A DNA stretch of 64,000 nucleotides from an uncultured Desulfosarcina sp. (GTDB taxonomy: Bacteria; Desulfobacterota; Desulfobacteria; Desulfobacterales; Desulfosarcinaceae), in the NCBI RefSeq assembly GCF_963668215.1, contig NZ_OY764190.1:868001-932000 (forward strand). The letters are read 5' to 3'. The translations under genes and the position numbers were made by a program. Every line of letters begins with the position of its first letter. Position 1 is the stretch's first letter. The notes beneath the pieces are model-generated. The model had not been told where the DNA came from, did no database searches, and saw only the letters and a program-made list of their open reading frames with translations. Below, piece after piece: positions 27,767 through 35,378 of this stretch.

Positions 27767-27843
27767 GGGGCGGTGCGGGAACGAAGGCGATCATAAAGCA
27801 GCGCCGCAACAAAATTGATTTCTTTCCGTATCATAGAAACATA

Positions 27844-27966
27844 GGGTCACGGGGTCGAGGATTCGAGGGATCAAGTGATCGTTCTTTCCATTTAATTGTC
27901 GTCAACTGGGTATATTCGGCTTATAATATAGAGTTGATCGATCCTCACTCGAATCCTTGAACCCTG
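27844..27966. repeat. Inverted-repeat element upstream of the molybdate/sulfate-type permease
   Basis: The left arm (about 27844-27880, core GGGTCGAGGATTCGAG) is matched in reverse by the right arm (about 27936-27966, core CTCGAATCCTTGAACCC). About 55 bases lie between, including a TATAAT hexamer at 27922-27927. It could be a small mobile repeat that supplies the -10 box of the downstream gene. Confidence 0.55.
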
Positions 27967-27982
27967 GACCCCTTGAACCCTG

Positions 27983-29194
27983 ATGGGGAACCCCATGCCT
28001 TTGCCCTACACCTTCAACCGCATGGAATTCGCCGGCTCCCTGGGCGACCTGGGAACCTTGCTGCCCCTGGCCATCGGCATGATTATCGTCAACGGCCTGG
28101 ACCCGGCAGGCCTGTTTCTGTCCGTGGGCCTGTTCTACATCTTCACCGGGGTCTATTTCGGCATCACCACACCGGTCCAGCCCATGAAGGTCATCGGCGC
28201 CTACGCCATCGCCACCGCCATGACGCCCCATCAGATCATGGCCTCGGGAATTCTCATGGGAGTCTGCCTGCTGGTCATCGGCGCCACCGGCGCCATCACC
28301 CTCATCGGCAAATATACACCCAAAGCCACCGTAAGGGGGGTGCAACTCTCCACCGGCACGCTGCTCATGGCCGAGGGGGTCAAGTTCATGCTCGGCAAGA
28401 CCCGGCTGCAGGCGCTGCACCAAATGGCCGAACCCTATCTGTCGATCCAGCAGGTCGGACCCGTTCCCGTGGGCCTGATCATCGGCATCGCCGGCGCCCT
28501 GCTGACCCTTTTGCTGTTGGAGAATAAAAAAACGCCGGCCGGAATCGTGATCGTGGGCGTGGGGATTCTCATCGGCCTTTTGGCCGGCACCCGTGAGGGG
28601 TTGGGCGACATTCGCCCGGGTTTCTACCTGCCCGCCATTCTGCCCCTGGGATTTCCCCAGGGCGCGGACTTCACCGTTGCCCTGCTGGCCCTGGTGGTCC
28701 CGCAGATGCCCATGACTTTAGGCAATGCGGTGATTGCAGACATGGACCTGTCCATCAACTATTTCGGAGATGCGGCCCGGCGGGTGACCGGCAAGTCCCT
28801 GTGCGTCAGCATGGCTTTGGGCAATTTTCTCAGCGCCTGTCTGGGGGGGATGCCGCTTTGCCACGGCGCCGGCGGGCTGGCCGCCCATTACCGCTTCGGC
28901 GCCCGCAGCGCCGGATCGAATCTGATGATTGGCGCCATTCTCATCCTTTTCACCCTGTTGCTGGGCAACCGTATCCTGGCCCTGTTTAACCTGATCCCCA
29001 TGGCCATCCTGGGCGTGCTGCTGCTTTTCGCCGGCAGCCAGTTGGCCCTGACCATTGTGGATGTGACGGACCGCAAGGAGCTGTTCGTGGTGGTGGTCAT
29101 CCTGGGAATCACCCTGGCCGCCAACCTGGCCGCCGGATTCGCGGCCGGCATTGTCCTGGCCTATCTGATACGGTCGGAAAAACTGAGTGTGTAA
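27983..29194 (+). CDS. Molybdate/sulfate-type permease (MOT1 family)
   Basis: A 403-residue membrane protein of the MOT1/sulfate-permease-like family (related to SLC26). The N-terminus FNRMEFAGSLGDLGTLLPL and the motif TPVQPMKVIGAYAIA are signatures; the second half has VPQMPMTLGNAVIADMDLS and LGGMPLCHGAGGLAAHYRFG, both family hallmarks. It lacks a STAS domain. It probably imports molybdate or sulfate across the inner membrane. Start is 27983 or the ATG at 27995; neither has a strong Shine-Dalgarno sequence. Confidence 0.9.
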   Translation: MGNPMPLPYTFNRMEFAGSLGDLGTLLPLAIGMIIVNGLDPAGLFLSVGLFYIFTGVYFGITTPVQPMKVIGAYAIATAMTPHQIMASGILMGVCLLVIGATGAITLIGKYTPKATVRGVQLSTGTLLMAEGVKFMLGKTRLQALHQMAEPYLSIQQVGPVPVGLIIGIAGALLTLLLLENKKTPAGIVIVGVGILIGLLAGTREGLGDIRPGFYLPAILPLGFPQGADFTVALLALVVPQMPMTLGNAVIADMDLSINYFGDAARRVTGKSLCVSMALGNFLSACLGGMPLCHGAGGLAAHYRFGARSAGSNLMIGAILILFTLLLGNRILALFNLIPMAILGVLLLFAGSQLALTIVDVTDRKELFVVVVILGITLAANLAAGFAAGIVLAYLIRSEKLSV

Positions 29195-29236
29195 GGCGAT
29201 CCCCGGCAGGCGCCATCAAACAGTAAGGGTTTCCAT

Positions 29237-30088
29237 TCAGGCGAGGGGTAGGCTCCGACGCACGACAATGCTGCCCACCGGCGCGCCGATGTCTTTGGCA
29301 ATCACCGGGCACTTGACCTGAAGCAGGCAGAAGACCTTCTCGCCGGCCTGACTGAGGGACTCGTAGTTGGCCTGCCCCTTGGCAAGGATCAGGTCCGATG
29401 ATTCGAATATCCTTTTGAATTCCTGCGAACAGCTATCCAGCACCGTCCCGGGTGCATCGGAGCCATTGTCCACGATGGCCGCACACCGATCCAGGCCCGC
29501 CGCCAGCGCGTCCTTTGCGGTGGCGTCGTTCAACACGGGGTGTCCCTTTACGACATAGGTGACGGCATTGTCGATCGTTTCGATGAACACCCGGTCGAAC
29601 ACCGTTTCGCCGGCATTGTCGGCCAGGTATAAAATGCGCTCGTACCGGCCCATCTCGCGGATCAACGTCTCGCTGTCATCGATGGCAAAGGGCTGCGCCA
29701 GAACCCGCTCCACGGTGTCCCATAAATCCCCATGCCGGCCGCCAACGCCGGCATCGATGATATTCCCCGCGATGGCGATGCGCAGGAGCGTGCCCATATC
29801 GCTGCCGTCGCCGGCCAGCTTCTTTAAGTCGGGATAAATGGCCAACGCTTCCTGCGTGCTCTTCTCTTTTTCTTTTTCGTAGGGATCTTCGATCTTCAGG
29901 GTCTCTCTCACCGTACGATGGATCACGCCGGCGATTTCCGGCGGGGTAGCCCGCTCGTTCAGCCCCATGATCGTTTGCAGAACCGATTGAAGCACGGCCT
30001 TGACTTGCGGATCGGTGGCGCCGGCATGCCTGGCCGCTTCGATGGACTGTCGCAGGAAACAGGGATAGCAATCGTAATAGACTTTCAC
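29237..30088 (-). CDS. DUF89 family metal-dependent phosphatase-like protein
   Basis: A 283-residue member of DUF89 (ARMT1-like), subfamily with an N-terminal CxxC (YYDCYPCFLRQ). Core motifs ILYLADNAGETVFDRV, KGHPVLNDAT and LILAKGQANYESLS are present; the aspartate and asparagine in ADNAGE bind the metal. Related proteins hydrolyse phosphorylated metabolites, suggesting a damage-control role. It begins 9 bases after the LysE-type gene and is the last gene of the long minus-strand run from the glycogen cluster. Confidence 0.88.
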   Translation of the reverse strand: MKVYYDCYPCFLRQSIEAARHAGATDPQVKAVLQSVLQTIMGLNERATPPEIAGVIHRTVRETLKIEDPYEKEKEKSTQEALAIYPDLKKLAGDGSDMGTLLRIAIAGNIIDAGVGGRHGDLWDTVERVLAQPFAIDDSETLIREMGRYERILYLADNAGETVFDRVFIETIDNAVTYVVKGHPVLNDATAKDALAAGLDRCAAIVDNGSDAPGTVLDSCSQEFKRIFESSDLILAKGQANYESLSQAGEKVFCLLQVKCPVIAKDIGAPVGSIVVRRSLPLA

Positions 30089-30097
30089 TTAAAAAAC

Positions 30098-30736
30098 CTA
30101 TCTTTTAACTGTAGCCAACTTCACCGCCAACCCCACAAAAACCAACCCGGCCACCCGGTTCATAACCACCTGGGTTTTCGGGGAACGGCTGAGCCATTGC
30201 CCGATAAAACCGGCCATCAAGGCGATGCCGCCGAAGATTAGGATTGTGGAAACGATGAAGACACCGCCCAGCAGAAGCATCTGAAGACTCAGCGGGCCGC
30301 GGGCCGGATCGGCAAACTGCGGCAAAAAAGCCATGAAGAAGATCGACACCTTGGGATTGGTCACATTCATGATGATGCCCCGCCGGTAGAGGCGGCCGGC
30401 GCTCATCCCGTTGGTCCGGTCGGCGGAGATATCCTGGGACGAAGCCCGGAAGGCATGCCAGGCCAGGTAGAGCAGATATGCGGCGCCAAACAATTTGAGG
30501 GCCGTAAAGGCTACGGCCGAGGCCTGGAAAATGACCGCCACGCCAAAGGCCACGGCGGTGGTATGCACCAGCAGCCCCGTGCACAGGCCCAGGGTCACCA
30601 GCAGGCCGGCGGACTTGCCGCGCAGGGCCGACTGGGTCAGCACGAAGATGTTGTCCGGGCCTGGGGCCAGCGCCAGCAGTATGGACGCCATGAAGAACGC
30701 TGCCAGGGTGTCGATCGGTATCATTGAAAGGATCAT
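30098..30736 (-). CDS. LysE/RhtB family amino acid exporter
   Basis: A 212-residue, six-helix exporter. The N-terminal ALAPGPDNIFVLTQSALRGK is the RhtB/LysE signature, and NPKVSIFFMAFLPQF matches the conserved helix 4 region. The ATG overlaps the stop of murB by 4 bases; an internal ATG at 30721 is an alternative start. It should export an amino acid or similar metabolite. Confidence 0.92.
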   Translation of the reverse strand: MILSMIPIDTLAAFFMASILLALAPGPDNIFVLTQSALRGKSAGLLVTLGLCTGLLVHTTAVAFGVAVIFQASAVAFTALKLFGAAYLLYLAWHAFRASSQDISADRTNGMSAGRLYRRGIIMNVTNPKVSIFFMAFLPQFADPARGPLSLQMLLLGGVFIVSTILIFGGIALMAGFIGQWLSRSPKTQVVMNRVAGLVFVGLAVKLATVKR

Positions 30737-31746
30737 GGGACCACCTTTACCTCCCGCTCCAGATTCACGCCAAAGGTTTCGCGCACCGACCGGCGCACGC
30801 GCTCGGACAGTTCCAGGATCTCCCTGCCCGTGGCGCCTCCCCGGTTTACCAGCACCAGTGCCTGCCGGTCATGCACACCGGCCCGGCCGATCCGCCGGCC
30901 TTTCCAGCCGCAGCGGTCGATCATCCAGCCGGCGGACAGCTTGAACCGGCCGTCCGGCTGGGGATAATGGGGCATATCGGCAAAACGCGCCTGCAACCGG
31001 TGCATGGGTTCGAGTTCGACCACCGGATTTTTGAAAAAGCTGCCCGCGTTGCCCAGATCGGCGGGATCGGGCAGCTTGGCCTGCCGGATGGCGATAATAG
31101 CCTGCCGAAGTGTATCCAGGGTTACCGTCCCCAGGGCATCCACCTGCTCCCGGACCCCCGGATAATCGAGCACGAATCGTGGTTGACGGCAAAGTTTGAA
31201 CACGACCGCCGTAATGATGTGGCGCCCGGCCCAACGCCCCTTGAAGAGGCTGTTCCGGTATCCGAAACCGCACGCCTCGGCGGGGAGAACGATTTTTTCG
31301 CGGCTGTGGATGTCGATGGCCTCGACGCTGTCGATGACATCCTTGGCCTCCACCCCGTACGCCCCGATGTTCTGCACGGCACTGGCGCCCACGCTGCCGG
31401 GAATCAAAGAGAGATTTTCGATGCCGCCCCAGCCGCTGGCCACCGCACGGGCCGCCAGCTCGTCCCAGTTCTCGCCGGCCATGACCCGGACCCGGATGTG
31501 CCGCTTATCGGCATCGAGCACGTCGATTCCCTTGAGCACCGGATGCAGCACAGTGCCGTCGAAATCGTCCACGAAGAGAAGATTGCTGCCGCCTCCCAGC
31601 ACCAGAAGGCGCTCTTCTTCTAACGATTGCCGGCCGAGAAATTCAAAAATCTCCTTCTCCTCATCGAAACGGACATACCTCCGGGCAACGGCTTCGACAT
31701 TGAACGTGTTCAGGGCTTTGAGGGAAAAATCGGACCGGCTTTCCAT
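30733..31746 (-). CDS. murB: UDP-N-acetylenolpyruvoylglucosamine reductase MurB
   Basis: A 337-residue type I MurB, the FAD/NADPH enzyme that makes UDP-N-acetylmuramate for peptidoglycan. The FAD-binding region (LVLGGGSNLLFVDDF and SLIPGSVGASAVQNIGAYG), the substrate loop GYRNSLFKG, the catalytic serine in GNAGSFFKNP and the C-terminal glutamate (NLEREVKVVP) are all present. Length matches E. coli MurB. It lies 15 bases downstream of glgB, so it is likely in the same transcript rather than in a mur cluster, which is unusual. Confidence 0.95.
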   Translation of the reverse strand: MESRSDFSLKALNTFNVEAVARRYVRFDEEKEIFEFLGRQSLEEERLLVLGGGSNLLFVDDFDGTVLHPVLKGIDVLDADKRHIRVRVMAGENWDELAARAVASGWGGIENLSLIPGSVGASAVQNIGAYGVEAKDVIDSVEAIDIHSREKIVLPAEACGFGYRNSLFKGRWAGRHIITAVVFKLCRQPRFVLDYPGVREQVDALGTVTLDTLRQAIIAIRQAKLPDPADLGNAGSFFKNPVVELEPMHRLQARFADMPHYPQPDGRFKLSAGWMIDRCGWKGRRIGRAGVHDRQALVLVNRGGATGREILELSERVRRSVRETFGVNLEREVKVVP

Positions 31747-31761
31747 GATCTGCCTCGCGAT

Positions 31762-33783
31762 TCAGCTGGATTGGGGCTGCAGCACAAATGCCGTGCGGGA
31801 AGGAAGGTAGAGGGACAGCCGGCTGCCCCGGGGCGAATGCTCGTCTTTCAGGCCGTGATGGCGCTGATCGGCCGTGAGGCGCCCGTGGCCGCCGAACCGT
31901 TCGTCGTCGGTATTCAATACCATGCGGTAGGACCCGTCCGGCGCGGGAAAACCGTAATCGGGCCAGGATCGATCCGGATGGAAGTTGAAAGCGAACACCC
32001 AACCGGCCCGCATGAAGATCAGCACCTTGTCGCTGTCATGGTCCCACAGCCGTTCGGGATCGCCGCCGGCCAGCAGATCGAAGCGCGCAAACAGGCGGAT
32101 CATCTGCCGGTCGAAGCACGCCAGCAACCGATACTTGAGACCGGGGTCGTCCACCAGGTGCCACTGGCGCCGGGCATAGCGGTAGCTCCAGCCATTGCCC
32201 TCCCGGGGAAAGTCGATCCAGTCGGGATGGCCGAATTCGTTGCCCATGAAGTTGAGATAGCCGCTGCCCGCCGTGGCCAGGGTGATCAGCCGGATCATCT
32301 TGTGCAGGGCCATGGCCCGATCCACGGCCAGGTCCGGGTCGTCGATGCACATATGGTCGTACATGGCGGCGTCGGCCATGCGAAACATCAACGTCTTGTC
32401 CCCCACCAGGGCCTGATCGTGGGATTCGGTATAGCTGATGGTCCGCTCCTCTTTTCGCCGGTTGGTCAACTCGTACCACAGCTGGCCCATGGGCCAGTTT
32501 TCGTCGGGAGTATCTTTGGTCAACCGGATCCAGTGGTCGGGAATCCCCATGGCAAACCGGTAGTCGAACCCCACGCCGCCCTCGGCCACGGGCAGGGCCA
32601 GGCCCGGCATGCCGCTGATATCTTCGGCCACGGTGATGGCATCTGGCCGCAGCCGGTGGATGACCTCGTTGGCCAGGGCCAGGTAGGCCAGGGCATCTTC
32701 GTCCACGGTGTCGTTGAAGTAGTCGTCGTACCCGCTAAAGGCCCGCTCCAGGCCGTGATGGGTGTACAGCATGCTGGTGATGCCGTCGAAGCGGAAGCCG
32801 TCCACATGAAAGGCGTCCAGCCAATAGCGGCAATTGGACAGCAGAAAGTGAACCACCTCGGGTTTGCCGTAGTCGAAGCAGCGGCTGTCCCAGGCGTGGT
32901 GACGGCCCCGCACCCCCTGATGGAAGTACTGGTACTCCGTGCCGTCGAACAGCCCCAGCCCCTCGACGGTGTTGGCCACCGCGTGGGAGTGGACCAGGTC
33001 CATGATCACGGCGATGCCCGCTTCATGGGCTGTGTCGATCAGGGCCATGAGATCTTCCGGCGGGCCGAAGCGCGAGGAAGCAGCGAAAAAGTTGGACACA
33101 TGGTAGCCGAAGGAGCCGTAGTAAGGGTGCTCCTGGACGGCCATGAGCTGGATCGTGTTGTATCCGGCGGTAATAATTCGTGGCAGCACCGCCTCCGTGA
33201 ACTCGCGCCAGGAACCGACCTTCTCTTCCTCCTGGGCCATGCCCACGTGGACCTCGTAAATCAGGACAGGCTGATCCGGCCGCCTGAAATCCGGGCAGCG
33301 CCAGCGGTAGGGCTGCTCCGGTGCCCACACCTGGGCGTTGAAGATCAGTGTATGCGGGTCCTGCACCACCCGGCGGGCATAGGCCGGGATGCGGTCCCCG
33401 GCCCCACCGTTCCAGTGTACCCGCAGGCGAAACAGATCGCCGTGATGCAGGGCATCCGCCGGCAGATCGATGGCCCACTGGCCGTCGGCAGCCAGCCTTG
33501 TCAGCGCAAAGGCGGCATCCTCCTGCCAGCCACAGAAATCGCCCACCAGGTAAACGGCGGTGGCATTGGGCGCCCACTCCCTAAAGGTCCAGCCGTCGGC
33601 TTTGCGGTGCAGGCCGAAGTGCTCGTGCCCCGATGCCAGGTCCAGAAGATCCACGCTTCCTTCGGTGATCCGCTCGCGCATGGCCTGGATATGCGCAAGC
33701 CGCCGGATCAGCGCCGTGCGATGGGCTGTGAGGTAAGGATCGGCGTCTATCAGAAGATCGACGAGGGCGGTGACAGTGGGCAT
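31762..33783 (-). CDS. glgB: 1,4-alpha-glucan branching enzyme, GH13_8 (eukaryote-like) type
   Basis: A 673-residue glycogen branching enzyme: a CBM48 domain (about residues 55-150), a TIM barrel and a C-terminal beta domain. Catalytic residues are seen at Asp333 (HVDGFRFDGITSMLY), Glu387 (VAEDISG) and Asp456 (YTESHDQALVGDKT). FRFDGITSMLY is the form of eukaryotic GBE and its bacterial relatives, unlike LRVDAVASMLY of E. coli GlgB. It creates alpha-1,6 branches in the glucan made by GlgA, 40 bases upstream. Glycogen genes on both sides support the assignment. Confidence 0.93.
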   Translation of the reverse strand: MPTVTALVDLLIDADPYLTAHRTALIRRLAHIQAMRERITEGSVDLLDLASGHEHFGLHRKADGWTFREWAPNATAVYLVGDFCGWQEDAAFALTRLAADGQWAIDLPADALHHGDLFRLRVHWNGGAGDRIPAYARRVVQDPHTLIFNAQVWAPEQPYRWRCPDFRRPDQPVLIYEVHVGMAQEEEKVGSWREFTEAVLPRIITAGYNTIQLMAVQEHPYYGSFGYHVSNFFAASSRFGPPEDLMALIDTAHEAGIAVIMDLVHSHAVANTVEGLGLFDGTEYQYFHQGVRGRHHAWDSRCFDYGKPEVVHFLLSNCRYWLDAFHVDGFRFDGITSMLYTHHGLERAFSGYDDYFNDTVDEDALAYLALANEVIHRLRPDAITVAEDISGMPGLALPVAEGGVGFDYRFAMGIPDHWIRLTKDTPDENWPMGQLWYELTNRRKEERTISYTESHDQALVGDKTLMFRMADAAMYDHMCIDDPDLAVDRAMALHKMIRLITLATAGSGYLNFMGNEFGHPDWIDFPREGNGWSYRYARRQWHLVDDPGLKYRLLACFDRQMIRLFARFDLLAGGDPERLWDHDSDKVLIFMRAGWVFAFNFHPDRSWPDYGFPAPDGSYRMVLNTDDERFGGHGRLTADQRHHGLKDEHSPRGSRLSLYLPSRTAFVLQPQSS

Positions 33784-33823
33784 GGGGATTCTTTTTTGAA
33801 TATTCGCAAAAGGTCCGTTGGCA

Positions 33824-35335
33824 TCAATTGATCAGCGGCCGTTCCAGCATCTTCTCGTAAAGGTCGATATACTGCCGGGCCGTATTGGCATGGTTGAAGG
33901 TGGCGGCGCTCTGCTGCATGATCCGTTCGATCTGCCGGCGTTTTTTGGTTTTTGGCAGCTTGAAGAACGCGATGGCCTGGCTCACGGCCCAGTAAAGCCC
34001 GGCCGCATCGTGGTTTTCGAACAGGAATCCGTTGCCGGTGTCCTTATCCGCATCAAGGTGAACGATGGTGTCGTGAATCCCGCCGGTGTCATGGGCCACG
34101 GGCAGCGCCCCGTAAATGGGGGCGATCATCTGCGGCAGGCCGCAGGGTTCGAACAGCGACGGCATGAGAATGAAATCAGCGGCCGCATAGGCCTGATGTT
34201 CCATTTTCTCGCTGAAGTCGCATACAGCCACCCGGTCGTGAAAGCCATGGTGGTTGACGATATCCCGAAAAACCGACTGGAAGTCTCCGTTGGCCACGAA
34301 CACCACCTGCAAATTCATGTCCCAGTGGTTGGACAGGATGCCGTAAAAGGCTTCGGCCAAAAGCTGGCAGCCCTTTTGAATCGGGTCCAGGCGCGACGGC
34401 CAGAAAAACAGCGGGGCATGGTCGTCGTGAATCAGTCCCAGCTGTTGCTGCAATCGGCGCTTGTTCTCCAGCTTTCCGGCCGGATGGTCCTTGGCGGTGT
34501 AATTGCACGCGATCAGCTTGTCCGATTGGGGATTGAACGCCGGATCGGGCGCATTGAGAATGCCGGTTCCGCAGCCGGCATAAAACTTGTTGCTCAACTC
34601 CTGCCGGAGCGGCCATTCCACGAAATCGTGGCGGCCTTCGACGATCTCTTCGAGAAAACGGGGGCTGACCGTATTGACGAAGTGGGCCGCAAACACGCCG
34701 CTGGCCAGAAAGTCAACGGGGTTGGATTCCCAGGCCTCTTCGTAACTGGATGAGAATTTCTCGAAGAAAAGATGGTGCCAGAAATAGGCCGCGTCGATGC
34801 CGCGGTCCTCGATGTGGGCCAGCGTGGACTTTACCGTATGGATGTTGTGGATGGTAAACAGGCAGGGAACGCCCATCTGACGGGACATGGCCGGAATCAG
34901 GCCGGTCATCCAGTCGTTGCAGTGGATCAAATCCGGCCGCACCCGGGGTACGATGTTGTTGATCACTTCCCGTTGAAACGCCAAAGAGAGTTTGGTGTTC
35001 TCGCCGCCGTAGGCCGAGTAGACCCGGTTGAGGTAGAAAAAGGCCCGGTCCTCGGCCAGGTGGACCCGGTCGTCGGGCATGACGTTGCGAATGGCCCACT
35101 GCTCCCGCGCGAGAAAGGGCGCCAGCCGATCATGGAAAATCGACCGATAGTCCGGAAGGGCCACATGGACGTCGGCCCCTTCGTTGAACAGGGCACTGAC
35201 CAAAGCGGCCGAAACATCGGCCAGGCCGCCGGCCTTGGCCGTCAGGTATTGGGAGAGGCTGCCCATGCGATCGGGCAGATAGGTCACTTCCGGGGTAACG
35301 ATGAGCACCCGTGGATTCCTTTTGCGCGACGGCAT
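33824..35335 (-). CDS. glgA: Glycogen synthase GlgA (GT5)
   Basis: A 503-residue GT5 glucosyltransferase that extends alpha-1,4-glucan from a nucleotide sugar, normally ADP-glucose. The start at 35335 (MPSRKRNP) has AGGAGG 5 bases upstream; a GTG 6 bases earlier is less likely. The N-terminal sugar-nucleotide/acceptor motif KAGGLADV is intact though placed after a longer lead (LPDRMGSLSQYLTA), and the C-terminal FEPCGLPQMIAPIYG donor site is present. It lies between glgP and glgB. The window has no glgC for ADP-glucose supply. Confidence 0.93.
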   Translation of the reverse strand: MPSRKRNPRVLIVTPEVTYLPDRMGSLSQYLTAKAGGLADVSAALVSALFNEGADVHVALPDYRSIFHDRLAPFLAREQWAIRNVMPDDRVHLAEDRAFFYLNRVYSAYGGENTKLSLAFQREVINNIVPRVRPDLIHCNDWMTGLIPAMSRQMGVPCLFTIHNIHTVKSTLAHIEDRGIDAAYFWHHLFFEKFSSSYEEAWESNPVDFLASGVFAAHFVNTVSPRFLEEIVEGRHDFVEWPLRQELSNKFYAGCGTGILNAPDPAFNPQSDKLIACNYTAKDHPAGKLENKRRLQQQLGLIHDDHAPLFFWPSRLDPIQKGCQLLAEAFYGILSNHWDMNLQVVFVANGDFQSVFRDIVNHHGFHDRVAVCDFSEKMEHQAYAAADFILMPSLFEPCGLPQMIAPIYGALPVAHDTGGIHDTIVHLDADKDTGNGFLFENHDAAGLYWAVSQAIAFFKLPKTKKRRQIERIMQQSAATFNHANTARQYIDLYEKMLERPLIN

Positions 35336-35378
35336 CGGCACCTCCTTTCACGGTCGGGGACGCAGTGGTCATCCCCCG

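Noticed and set aside
31627..33831. Plus-strand frame of about 730 codons over glgB
   Set aside because: It is a shadow of glgB on the opposite strand.
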